Made by a program: the position numbers and the translations under genes | Assembly (NCBI GenBank): GCA_963931865.1 | Contig: OZ007507.1 | Span: 10,761,533 to 10,825,532 of the forward strand | Origin: Axinella damicornis | Lineage: Eukaryota; Porifera; Demospongiae; Axinellida; Axinellidae | Direction of reading: 5' to 3' | DNA: 64,000 nucleotides | Notes under the pieces: model-generated | Told to the model about the DNA's origin: nothing | Seen by the model: the letters and a program-made list of their open reading frames with translations, nothing else | Database searches by the model: none | Part shown: positions 11,871 to 26,719 of the stretch, in pieces | Layout of the letters: each line of letters opens with the position of its first letter | Position numbering within the stretch: position 1 is the first letter of the stretch

Positions 11871-13205
11871 GGGGGGGGAAGGGGATCTGAAAATGTCGGA
11901 AACAATGTACCTAACAGCTTGCACTTCACATTCTATTAGTAATGCTGTTATGTGTCGTAATATTAACAATACTATTTTACCTCATTTGCAGGTTTGAAAT
12001 CCCTTTTAAGGATGTAAGTTTGCAACCTGAAAGTTGCCCATGCAACTGAGAGCTAGTGAAGCTATGTACATTAAGCTTTGACATAGTTAATGGAAAATTA
12101 ATGTTTTATCTTGATATCACAGGAGGTGATAGACCTGAAGTACTATCCTGTCAGTACTGATGTTACCCCAACGCTCTATACGATTTCTTCCATGACCAGT
12201 TTGTTTGATAACAAATACACCATTCCTGAACAAATCAGTGACACAGATTCTGCCTGCCCTTCCAAGACCCAAGCTACACATACTGTTGAGCTTCCTGACA
12301 CTGTTCTGCACCAAAATAATGCTACCGTAACTACAAACATTGCGCCCCCTAGCAACATTGTTACTGTAGATGAACTCACCACAGGCTCAACAGGCACCGG
12401 ATACGTTGATTCCCCATTGCCCAAAAGCACGTTCAATAAGGAATTATACTCAACTTTAGATTTGGAGATGGATACTCTAAATGATTGCCCAGAACTGGCT
12501 TTTAGTGGCTCCAATAGTCCAGTACTTTCTGATGCCCATGCAGGCAGACACACACCCTCGATCGATCCTTATTCTGGAGATGCCACTGGTACAGCTACCT
12601 CGTTGCTACCAGCTACCTCGTTCCTACCAGCTACCTCATTGTCTTTGAAGCAAAGCAGTGATTTCATTAGTGAAGACCTACTTGTTAGTAGTCACACGCC
12701 AGTGCGTACATTCGACTTGGATGACCCTGTTTATGAATCTGAGCCCCGTCAGTCTGTAGGTGTGCAAAATATATCCCACGATAAACAATCACTCACCTTT
12801 TCAACGGAAGAAGCCAAAACACAAGAATGCTTTCAAACTAACATGCAATCCTGTCCTGGTTATATACCCAATACTCACCTGCCGAGGTCTGTAGAGAGAA
12901 ATACTGATGCACTTGGCTGTCAAATTCTTGAAGGACCATCCAGTCCCAGTGTGAACGGAAGAGACCACCTCATGAAGTCACCGCCACACTTGTTTTCACC
13001 ATCATCACCACAGCACTGCAGAACACGATCTGAAGGTAGCCTGGAGTATTTCAACTACACCATGCGCAATCAGTTGAATTCATCATCACTCTCCCAATCA
13101 CAGTACTTATCAGCAAGTGGTGGTTATGTTGTCATAGATGGATCTCTAGCCAGAGAAAATGGACAAACTCTTCCTTCAACTACTTGTAGCTTTGCACTTG
13201 AATAA
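2249..13205 (+). CDS. Single-pass membrane protein with FN3-like and EGF-Ca domains and a long cytoplasmic tail
   Basis: Exons read by splice signals and phase: 2249-2376, 7469-7625, 8990-9112, 9289-9411, 10163-10285, a damaged EGF exon 10607-10998, 11166-11301, 11992-12013 and 12123-13205. The first two form a fibronectin-III-like domain ([20 protein letters not shown], then [19 protein letters not shown]). Three phase-1 exons of 123 bases encode EGF-Ca domains ([24 protein letters not shown]) with a Cx(D/N)x4FxCxC hydroxylation-type motif. The 136-base exon encodes the membrane helix [20 protein letters not shown] followed by HLCRRED. A 22-base exon (FEIPFKD) leads to the tail, which is rich in S/T and P. 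Candidate tyrosine motifs are YSTL, PVYESEP and EYFNYTM (YxN type). All junction phases fit. The N-terminus with signal peptide was not found. The role is probably cell-surface adhesion or signalling; the ligand is unknown. Confidence 0.75.
2439..2694. mobile_element. Foldback (MITE-like) element in the first visible intron
   Basis: Left arm AGAGGCAAAAAAATTTC through AATGCCATTAACCAGCCTCA is mirrored by TGAGGCTGGTTAATGGCATT through AAAATTTTTTGCCTCT. The arms are about 115 bases with a loop of about 20. It lies just after the donor at 2377, and the intron is otherwise intact. Confidence 0.85.
3335..3480. mobile_element. Foldback element
   Basis: Ends AAACCACCCC and GGTGTGGTTT pair. The inner arms GTAATACAC, CAGTTCC and GGTAAAC pair with GTTTACC, GGAACTG and GTGTATTAC around a GC-rich loop. 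Confidence 0.75.
3493..3670. mobile_element. Foldback element
   Basis: CATACAAATCAAAGGCACCG at the left is exactly inverted as CGGTGCCTTTGATTTGTATG at the right, with outer bases GGCAACC and GGTTGCC also pairing. Internal GTTCTAAC and GTTAGAAC form a second stem. Confidence 0.8.
3930..4868. other. Intronic stretch with a dispersed diverged repeat
   Basis: No exon found. About 4490-4660 resembles 14350-14520 (CGGAGAAAG, CTCTCTGGATGATAG, GCTCCTGT blocks in the same order), so a diverged dispersed repeat is present. Confidence 0.4.
4872..5663. mobile_element. Element with inverted ends AGGTCGCCCCT and subterminal tandem repeats
   Basis: It starts AGGTCGCCCCT and ends in the inverse AGGGGCGACCT. 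Both ends carry arrays of a 14-15 base unit of the form TTCCCTYRCRAA(M)A in opposite orientation: 4880-5040 on the left and 5570-5660 on the right. A third TGTCGCCCCTCGCAA block lies inside near 5055. No reading frame of note is enclosed, so it is non-autonomous. Target duplication is unclear. Confidence 0.7.
5664..7468. other. Intron of the receptor gene
   Basis: No exon with convincing splice sites is visible. A cysteine-rich open frame at 6511-6912 (+) is noted under rejected items. Confidence 0.4.
7905..8050 (+). repeat. Tandem repeat, unit about 27 bases
   Basis: Six diverging copies of (G)TAAGCCTCTACAGAACAAAG lie end to end, in the intron after the second FN3 exon. Their reading frame gives a repeating peptide but has no splice context. 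Confidence 0.8.
8805..10540 (+). repeat. Triplicated EGF-exon cassette with flanking intron
   Basis: Each EGF exon (8990, 9289, 10163) is preceded by a near-identical intron end (AGGATTTCAT..CATGCAG) and followed by GTGAGCATTAATGCATTGG and CACCTGTACATGCTTGAAC. Longer shared blocks are TTTGCCTATRCTGGTTATG (8812 and 9893) and GTGTTACAGAGTAAGAGACC (about 9481 and 10341). Low divergence outside the exons indicates recent tandem duplication. Confidence 0.85.
9633..9723. mobile_element. Small hairpin element
   Basis: AAATTAGCAGGATTCACTGG at the left is inverted as CCAGTGAATCCTGCTAATT at the right, with the stem continuing through GAAATGGCTT and AGCCATTTT. It is absent from the matching place in the third cassette copy (near 10495), so it inserted after duplication or was lost there. 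Confidence 0.7.
10634..10918. mobile_element. Segment apparently inserted into the fourth EGF exon
   Basis: Upstream, an acceptor at 10606 opens an EGF start (DCATYS, then stop). Downstream, 10919-10998 encodes an EGF end ([25 protein letters not shown]) with a phase-1 donor that fits the transmembrane exon. The 285 bases between interrupt the domain. GAACATGTC on the left and GGACATATC on the right match 7 of 9 and may be a target duplication. On the minus strand the segment has an open frame ([17 protein letters not shown]) of unknown origin. Confidence 0.4.
11625..11880 (+). repeat. Homopurine tract ending in G13 and G38
   Basis: About 255 bases of GGGGAGGGGG-type purine repeats, with only scattered T and C, include uninterrupted G13 (11807-11819) and G38 (11832-11869). 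The tract lies in the intron between the transmembrane exon and the 22-base exon. Confidence 0.95.
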
Positions 13206-13685
13206 GAGATGCCGACTTACAATTCAGCAGACACTCAATCAGATGTGCATGTACCAGCTATTTACAAACCGTTGTCATCCAGCTGCTTTCAACTTTGTTG
13301 GTAGTAAGAGCTCATCATTATCAAGGGTAGTAGACTGCTCTATTGTATGCCTGAACTTAACATTTGGCCTTTTCTTTGTATAGTATACACAATGGTGGTC
13401 TATGGAAGGTGAAACTTTCATTTTCACATTCAATTTCTTCCACTCTCTGTGCCATTTTCCAGGATACATTGTTGCCAGTAGGGAGTTATTTCCCATGGTA
13501 AATGGAAGGTGCATTTTACACTCACAACTTAAGCTTTATTAATTTTGATGAAGTTTAGCATTAATTTGTGTGAACAGCATGGCTCTTTCAGTTGCCTGAA
13601 GAAGACGTGCAGTGTGTTGTGTATGTGAGTAGCCAAATATAGTATAATAGATCTTCACCAAAGTGCACAAAGTTCAATCATTCCA

Positions 13686-19822
<6,137 letters not shown>

Positions 19823-19884
19823 CTTCTCATGAACTCATTCTATTGCGCTGGTATAACTTGCCGGCATAGCTATAATGTAGCTAA

Positions 19885-20090
19885 AGTACCAATCGATCGA
19901 TGACAGATTTGCATCCCCTCGGTGTTGATCTCCAACAGGAGAGCTCGCCAGTGACTGAAACTTTTTGGGGTGTCAGCTTGTTCAGTAACTTGCGGTACTG
20001 CTCTGTGGATTTCCGATCCTCCTCCGATAAGCCCTCCTGGCACTCTTGCGGACGCGACCAAGGGTTTTCTGACTTCTGGAGTTCCACTTC
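19885..20090 (-). pseudogene. Fragment resembling the start of an eIF4G MIF4G domain
   Basis: On the minus strand one frame reads KSENPWSRP, then STEQYRKLLNKLTPQK. The continuation FQSLASS, LLEINTEG and KSVIDRL follows in successively shifted frames over about 90 bases. The order and spacing match the eIF4G pattern (SEN-W, R.ILNKLTPQ.F..L, IDTE, GVIDL) from general family knowledge. Three shifts in so short a stretch argue for a decayed fragment. It lies upstream of the kinase-gene start with no other eIF4G exon in sight. Confidence 0.45.
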
Positions 20091-20479
20091 TGTGTGTGTG
20101 TGTGTGCGTGTGTGTGCATGTTTGTGCGTGTGCGTGCGTGTGAAGGGGTCAAAAGCATATACATTTCACTAGTTCCTGATGAAGAGGGATTTTACCTCCA
20201 ATTCTCTCGGCTAGTGGGCTATTCCCTTTGGCTCATTCCGACGAACCTGATGGAGACAATCAAAACCATCCCATCTTACTCCCCAATCATACATGTATGG
20301 TACCTGCCACCTACATGGGCACAAGTCCTACATGTACAGTAAATAGAATTTATTGACTGCATGGGAAAGTTGGTAGGTATACAACAAACAAATTGTTTAC
20401 AGTAGTACACACGGGGCATGGTCTTGACGCTAATACAGCACTTGACTTCACCATTAGTATTGCGACCATGCCAGGGTTA

Positions 20480-20483
<4 letters not shown>

Positions 20484-20510
<27 letters not shown>
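20484..20510 (+). repeat. Poly(G) tract of 27 bases
   Basis: Uninterrupted G27 in otherwise ordinary sequence. Confidence 0.95.
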
Positions 20511-20683
20511 TTCACCCTCCTTCCAAAGCTCACGACTATCCCACAGAATTCATGGAAAGCCCACTGTCTCCTCCAACTAACGTCGAATTGTCCTTGCCTC
20601 TTCACTGAGCAGCAGAGAGCTAGCTAGACTCGTACCCGCCACTGCCCCGTGGCTAGTTTCAAGCGGCTGAACGGTTTGAAATG

Positions 20684-20778
20684 TTTTTGGCGGGAAGTCA
20701 AGGTCAGGAGGGACGCGCATGCGCAACAGGATACATCCGGTTTGGGTTTAAATACTGAAGTTTTGGCGGGAAGTCGGG
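20684..20778 (+). promoter_or_regulatory. Putative E2F/NRF1-type promoter
   Basis: Two E2F-like sites TTTTGGCGGGAA (20685-20696 and 20761-20772, both followed by GTC) flank a perfect NRF1-type palindrome GCGCATGCGC (20715-20724). A start codon in GGGATGG context follows at 20779. The combination is typical of cell-cycle or replication gene promoters in animals. The assignment is by motif only. Confidence 0.5.
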
Positions 20779-21215
20779 ATGGCGTGTTCGCTTAGTCTCG
20801 TTCCCAGATCCAAACAACCCCAGCGAAGATCGCTTGCAGTATCTCGCGGGGAAGGAGGGTCTGGTCATTTGACCGCGGGCAACGCGGATCTACGGAATGT
20901 TGACAATTTCATTTAAACGTGAGGTCATTTCCGTAGTATAAAATTTCGCCCCATACTGTACATGTAGTTAACTACATGTACAGTATGGGGCGAAATTTAT
21001 ACTACGGAAATGACGTCACGTTTAAATGAAATTGTCAACATTCCGTAGATCCGCGTTGCCCGCGTTCAAATGACCAGACCCTCCTTCCCCGCGAGATACT
21101 GCAAGCGATCTTCGCTGGGGTTGTTTGGGTCTGGGAACGAGACTAGTGTTCGCTTGCAGACTGGGGTCTGAACATTGTCTCCCCAATAACCGAGTACGAG
21201 GTCGGGCCACATACT
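20779..21215 (+). pseudogene. Open reading frame start interrupted by a palindromic insertion
   Basis: ATG at 20779 opens MACSL, then the palindrome 20793-21145 intervenes. After the second copy of the 9-bp duplication the same frame continues as ADWGLNIVSPITEYEVGPHT up to the next foldback element at 21216. Skipping the insertion thus gives a continuous start of about 25 codons behind an E2F-type promoter. I do not recognise the protein, and no downstream exon is certain. Confidence 0.4.
20793..21145. mobile_element. Near-perfect 353-bp palindrome with 9-bp target duplication (TAGYCTCG family)
   Basis: The arms of about 176 bases start TAGTCTCGTTCCCAGA and meet at GTAGTTAACTAC near 20969. 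I count about four differences between the arms. GTGTTCGCT flanks it at 20784-20792 and 21146-21154, an exact 9-bp direct repeat. This is the longest and youngest-looking member of the foldback family. Confidence 0.9.
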
Positions 21216-21827
21216 ATGGTGGCCGATAGGGGAAACCCGAAGCGGGCGCCCGACGCCCGATACCCGATGCATGTCGGCCAATACCCGATGCATGTCGGCC
21301 AGTACCCGATGCATGTCGGCCAGTACCCGATGCATGTCGGCCAGTACCCGATGCATGTCGGCCAGTACCCGATGCATGTCGGCAAGTACCCGATGCATGT
21401 CGGCCAGTACCCGAAGCATGGTTCAGGTACTGGCCGACATGGTTCGGGTACTGGCCGCCACGGTTCGGGTACTGCCGACATGGTTCGGGTACTGGCCGAC
21501 ATGGTTCGGGTACTGGCCGCCACGGTTCGGGTACTGCCGACATGGTTCGGGTACTGGCCGACATGGTTCGGGTACTGGCCGACATGGTTCGGGTACTGGC
21601 CGCCACGGTTCGGGTACTGCCGACATGGTTCGGGTACTGGCCGACATGGTTCGGGTACTGGCCGACATGGTTCGGGTACCGGCGACAAGGTTCGGGTACT
21701 TGCCAACAAGGTTCGGGTACTGGCCGACATGCATTGAGTACTGGCCGACGTGCATCGGGTACTGGCCGACATACATCGGGTATCGGGCGTCGGGCGCCCG
21801 CTTCGGGTTTCCCCTATCGGCCACCAT
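21216..21827. mobile_element. Foldback element built of 21-bp minisatellite repeats
   Basis: The ends ATGGTGGCCGATAGGGGAAA and TTTCCCCTATCGGCCACCAT are inverted, as are the next bases (CGAAGCGGGCGCCCGACGCC). Inside, the left part repeats TACCCGATGCATGTCGGCCAG about eight times. The centre and right repeat the inverse type GGTTCGGGTACTGGCCGACAT about fourteen times, with a CCGCCAC variant. All six frames stay largely open because the unit is 21 bases. Confidence 0.9.
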
Positions 21828-22440
21828 AGGCCCCTCCGTACATACCGGTTCTCGACTTCCCCGCCTAGCAGCCGGAGTACGCCGGTTCCCATCTGACCAC
21901 CGACTGAGCTAAAGGTGTCTGGTTGAAAGCAGGTTAGCCTCCTGTGATTCCAGTCACGCCTATCCAACGCTTCTGAGGCTTACACTTCGGTGTCTGACCT
22001 GTCACGGAGGGATGGGTGTGTTGCTAGGTTGTTTTTTTTCCTCTTTTTTCCCCTCTTTTTCCTGTTTGGTAAATTGGCATTGTTTGTTCGTGGAGGGAGG
22101 CTGTAGGCTTGTTTTTTTTTTCTTCCTGAGTTTGTTATAGAATTAATTGCTCTGTTAAAACTCTTTTTAATACCCTAGCCCAACCCCCTCATTATTCTCT
22201 TGGGATGTAATATACATGTAGCTCTTTAACCAGCTTGATTTTCCACCTGAACTTCATGCATGAAATTTGGTTGCATTCTTCATTATTTTTCTGTTGCCTA
22301 AATTCTATGTTAACACATAGCTAGATTGTTGATGGTGTTGGTATCGGAGGTATGACATTGTGTTAATTGCTGATTGGGTGAAGCTGTACATGTACCAGGA
22401 CCATGCAATGCAACGCAGTGTATTATTATTATGATGATTC
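21828..22440. other. No supported gene
   Basis: T-rich runs at 22030-22060 and 22112-22122. A tRNA D-arm-like stretch on the minus strand near 21905 is treated under rejected items. Confidence 0.4.
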
Positions 22441-22499
22441 CTTCACTCTTTTGATGTCTTCCACAGAGATCAATTAAGGGGCTCCAAGCCTTAGCTTCT

Positions 22500-22695
22500 T
22501 ATAGGAACTGCATCAGGAGTTACAGACATGAACCAAAGAGTGCAGGCACGAATGTGAGCAGGTCAGTCCTCCATGTTCCACAATGGTCTCGCTGAGGGCC
22601 AAGTCCCAGTAATGCTGCGCTTCAGGTGCTCCCGAGCTAGGCTGTCTGTGGGGAACTCATTTATCTTCCAGTCCTGGAAGCACCGGTCCTAGACT
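22500..22695 (-). pseudogene. Coding-like fragment with a frameshift
   Basis: On the minus strand CFQDWKINEFPTDSLAREHLK is continued in a shifted frame by AQHYWDLALSETIVEHGG and a stop. The blocks overlap at one point, as expected for one indel. Family not recognised. It could be a repeat-borne fragment. Confidence 0.35.
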
Positions 22696-22705
22696 TTGCC
22701 CTACA

Positions 22706-22800
22706 CAGAATTCGTGCAATGGCAGATTACTGCAGGAAAGTCTGAGATAGCCAAGGCAACAGAGCAGTCTCACCTCCCATACTACATTGCACGAATTCTG
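22706..22800. repeat. Inverted repeat with perfect 16-bp arms
   Basis: CAGAATTCGTGCAATG (22706) and CATTGCACGAATTCTG (22785) enclose about 63 bases. The right arm is the end of a coding exon of the minus-strand gene. Confidence 0.7.
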
Positions 22801-24220
22801 TCGCTCCTCTTGGGCCTCAGAGTCGGAGTCATCATCTGTGTGCAGTGTGTGGGAGAGGAGGACAGATAACTGAATTTCGGCTTGGATAGTTTATTTGCAT
22901 GGTTGTACCATCAACACGCCTGAGGAAGGATGCAAGGAGGGAGAGGGTGCAGGACGGAGGAGGGGTGCGGTGCAAGGAGGGAGAGAGAGGGGAGGGAGAG
23001 GGGTGCAAGGAGGGAGGGAGAGGGTGCAAGGAGGGAGGGAGAGGGGTGCAAGGAGGAAGGAGGGGAGCAAGGAGGAGGGATGCAAGGAGGAAGGGTGCAA
23101 GGAGGGAATGGGCTGAGCTCAGCACATACGGGAATTTTGCCAAGCGGGGAAATCACACGTGTGTGGTGAAGCCACACATGGAAGGTGGAGAGCTCAGTCT
23201 TCCCACGCACAGCTTTGCCGCTAGCGCGCATGACCGGCCGGGCAGAGAGGGGCTAGCGGCTAGACTGTTTACCAGAACAGATTAAGATATGATGTTACTG
23301 TAGCCTCGTTCCCAGACCCACACGGAAGTGGGCCTGGTGAACGAATCACGTTCGTCCATTACCAATTATTGCATAGTAATTCCTTACCCCTTGAAAAGTG
23401 TAGCCGTTTGATAAAACCACTGTTCTAGCTTCAAGACTCACCTCTAGTCGCTCCTTGGCAAGGACTTTCTACTTAGCCATCACCAACAGCTACCTTCCGC
23501 ATGATTTCGAATGCATCCAAGTAATGAATGTAATCGCTTACGCACTTATGCTGACTGTACACAAACGGGAATTTTGCCAAGTGTTACCAGGCCCACTTCC
23601 GCGTTCCGCGTGAGGGCCTGGGTATGAGGCTAAGGTCACTGCATGACTCCATACCTGGCTGTTGTATATCAGGGTACACATGGCACTGTTCCTTCCAGGT
23701 GAGTACCACGCATTGTAAGAAGCATGCAGGTTCTTTGGGAATCCCAACTTCTCAACATCCGGTAGATAGAGACTACGATCAAGCGCCAGATGGAGCCTTG
23801 CGCTTGCCACCATGTCTGGCTCAAGGTAACTCCCATTCCAGTCGTTGTCCGGCACCTGTTAGTCATGTGGTACACTGCGTGGTGATCATGGTATGCTCCA
23901 CCCTTAAACTGTTCCCAACCATCCATGAAGGTGTCATTCGTTGCCACCACTGGGTGCACACAGGGTTGCCTGAAGGTACTCTGCTGGCCCAGATGAACGT
24001 TCTCAATGAATGCCGGGGTACCAAAGTTGACAACCTGTTGCTGATTCTGAGGATTGAGGTTGTGAGGGTTGTGAGGGGTGTGGAGGGTGGGAGGTTTTAT
24101 GGGTGGGTCAACTGAAGGTTGACTATTCAGTACTGTCGGATTGGGAATAGGGTTTGTTTTCATCCGAGGTGGCACATGCAGGTTTCGGTGGAGGACTGTG
24201 TGCATGTGTGTGTGTGAATG

Positions 24221-24258
<38 letters not shown>

Positions 24259-26012
24259 CGTGAGTGTGTGTATGTGTGCATCAACAAACCCAACGTACTC
24301 CCACACCTTAGCCTCATTCCCAGGCTTCCGCCAAGATATTTTTTCTCCACGACTGTGAGATAAATCTGGGTGGAGGTCTGGGGACGAGGCTACCCAGACC
24401 TCAGGTCTTAGAGAGGACGACAGTACAGAGGGCCTAATGCTCCTTCCCAGCATGGCAGCCTAATCTTGTTAGCACCCAAACCCATGCCAGCTCTGGCTAG
24501 CCTCGTTCCCAGTCCCACACCCAGCTTTTTGTCACTTGCAGTACGGTAAGGCGGGGAGGGCGGGCCTGGTACATTTCCTCATGTGAGCATGACGTAATCG
24601 AAAAATGGCAAAATATTCAGTACGAAGACGCTACGTTTTGCGTGTTATTCAGCCATCTACATGTTCAACGCTCGGTGAGTACATGTATGACAGTCGCCCC
24701 CCGCTAGCTGGATATGGGTGGTGTGTTACCTGGTACCTTCGTTCTTCTTGCTGTTCTACGCCCACGTCCGGTCTTTCTACCCCTTTCTACCCTTGACATT
24801 ACTCACGTGAGAAGATGTACCAGGCCCTCCCCGCTTTACCGTACTGCAAGCGACGAAAAGCTGTGCGTGGGAAAAAATAATAATAAACTAACCTTTCTAA
24901 AAATAGCGCCTACCATCCAGCAGCCATGTGTGGTACTTTGCATCCTGCCACATCGCAATGGGTGCAGTGGGTCCGAATATACTCCTGCACCTATTCACTC
25001 TCGGGACAAGAACTCCCGCACCTATTCACTCTCGGGACAAGCACTCCCGTCAACAAGGCTTTTCACCATGGCTTGCATCTCTCGTACACTCTCGGCAAAA
25101 TTGAGGTCCTGGTGGCTGGTACACTCACTCTCGATGCAAGGACAGAGACAGAGAGATGGATAATTGATCAATGCAGTGAAATATGTGTGTGTGTGTGTGT
25201 TGTGTGTGTGTGTGTGTGTGTGTGTGTTTGTGTTTGGAAGGGGTGTCGTGTTCGTGTGGAAGTTTATTCTCTTTGAGCGACTTGCAATCAATCACACCAT
25301 ATAGCTGTGCTATCACTAGAACATTTTAGTAGATGAGAAATAAGGACGCAATCTCTGAAAATGTCTATCTCTTTAATTGCCGAGCGGAAGCGAGGCAACT
25401 AATCGTGCAGCAGGGCAGTCGAATCTGAGCTAGCGTATATATATATATATTATGTTTGTAACACTCAGGAATGCAATAAGGACATCAATCCTACCTCACT
25501 ATGCAAGTCGCGGGGGCACACACGCGTACTCACTATGCAAGTCACAGCGAATGTCGTCCTTACAATGTATAGGACCTGACTGCTATTTATAACACAGAGT
25601 TGTACCTTAAAAAATGAGTATGGGTTTTGCGGTTGCTTAATGAATTTACTTACCTGGCCCTTGAAAAACACGGCAATGCCAGGCTTGAATGTCTCTTACA
25701 GCAGGCAAGTATTTACTCGCTTCTTGCGAGGCTCTTCTGCGTGCTTTCACGTATGCACTAGTTTATTAATTAACACAGTGCTTCCTATAGTTGGAGTGTT
25801 TGGGGAATGAATCCAAAATTAGACTAGCCAGCTACTGCCTGGATTCCTCAGGAAGTTCTCCCTCCCTTCCAATACTGCTTCCTACAAACATGCTCTGGTA
25901 AACCCTCACTTACCCCCTGAAAGCACCTGCCGTTGCAGGTGTGTTCCAGCATGGGCTGCATGTGCACCTGCAGCATCAGCTCCACGTTGTCATCACGGCC
26001 AGCGTCTGACTG
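22774..26012 (-). CDS. Multi-exon gene of unknown family (secreted or membrane protein by inference)
   Basis: Minus-strand exons with good splice sites: 26012-25914 (ELMLQVHMQPMLEHTCNGRC), 25692-25654 (TFKPGIAVFFKGQ), 25558-25534 (DDIRCDLH), 25108-25030 (NFAESVREMQAMVKSLVDG), about 24100-23866 (PPIKPPTLHTPHNPHN, FMDGWEQFKGGAYHDHHAVY), 23855-23655 (DWNGSYLEPDM, NLHASYNAWYSPGR, phase 0 to 0) and 22835-22774 (DDDSDSEAQEERQ). The blocks at 23866 and 23855 abut in different frames with no room for an intron, so one base appears lost or gained there. The 201-base exon is comparable in place and hydrophobic ending (CTLIYNSQ) with the kinase-gene exon ending FLVMIYNEL, which hints at related ectodomains. 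I cannot name a family. Neither end was found. Confidence 0.5.
22925..23105 (+). repeat. Purine-rich tandem repeat (GTGCAAGGAGGGAGGGAGAG type)
   Basis: About nine irregular copies of a unit near 20 bases. On the minus strand it is a pyrimidine tract ending about 90 bases before the acceptor of the 22835 exon. Confidence 0.85.
24205..24258 (+). repeat. (GT)n microsatellite
   Basis: GT dinucleotides with few interruptions. Confidence 0.9.
24308..24393. mobile_element. Diverged foldback element, TAGYCTCG family
   Basis: TAGCCTCATTCCCAGGC at the left pairs with GGTCTGGGGACGAGGCTA at the right. The inner stem is weak. Confidence 0.55.
25181..25227 (+). repeat. (GT)n microsatellite
   Basis: GT repeats with one interruption. 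Lies in an intron. Confidence 0.9.
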
Positions 26013-26559
26013 CTGCAGTGTTCATATGATTCCTTCTCACTACGGGGTGAGTGGCCTTCGTCATCAATGCAGGACCCACCGCTCTCTTCTCCGAGTACAA
26101 ACGTAACCTTCGAGTTTATACCATTTGAGTCCATCTTCTCATCTTCATCTTCAACTGGGAGTGTGACGTCCTGTTTGCCAGCCACCAGTGATTCAGCAGA
26201 GTCACATGCCCAACAAACAAGCCACCCATCACAACACATGAATAATACTGCTACCTGTGCACACAACAAATGCCCCCAGCTACCAAGGAATTATTGTCAA
26301 TTGGTAGTTTGATATGCATGTGAAATGAATGGCAGGACATCCGGCATCCACCCATACTCGGGTCATCTGGTCACTTGTCCTTCCCCCAGCGTCCTCTGCC
26401 TCAGGGCCTGACACCACTCTCACTGCAGACTGCCGCAGGCAACTGCATTCCAAAACTGCGGTTTCAAACCTCCCCTTCACTGAGTTGTTGGTCTTGCCCT
26501 ACTTCAATTGCGTACACCTCTATTGTTCTGGCAGCATCCAACGGGCGAGTGGAAAAGGC

Positions 26560-26716
26560 GGATACGGTCGGACGCAGACACGGACGCGGACGCGGACACG
26601 GACTCGGGGCGGACACGAACCGAAATTCGTTTTTCAGCCCTTTGCAGTGTAGGACAGAAGTCGCTAAAGTTGCTTGCCCTTTGCAGTGTAGGACAGAAGT
26701 CGCTAAAGTTGCTTGC
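26560..26716 (+). repeat. Six-base and 39-base tandem repeats
   Basis: GGACGC/GGACAC hexamer variants at 26574-26620 precede two exact copies of a 39-base unit starting CCCTTTGCAGTGTAGGACAG. Confidence 0.8.
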
Positions 26717-26719
26717 TTA

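Noticed and set aside
11437..11969. Proline-rich open frames over homopurine tracts, also at 18234-18671, 43716-44150 and 45134-45755
   Set aside because: Low-complexity translation of purine/pyrimidine repeats.
21905..21945. Minus-strand TTAGCTCAGTCGGTGGTCAG, like a tRNA D-arm
   Set aside because: No matching T-arm on the same strand and no cloverleaf. The B-box-like GGTTCTCGAC is on the other strand.
21216..21967. Long open frames up to 274 codons on both strands
   Set aside because: They come from the 21-base repeat unit, which keeps every frame open, not from coding selection.
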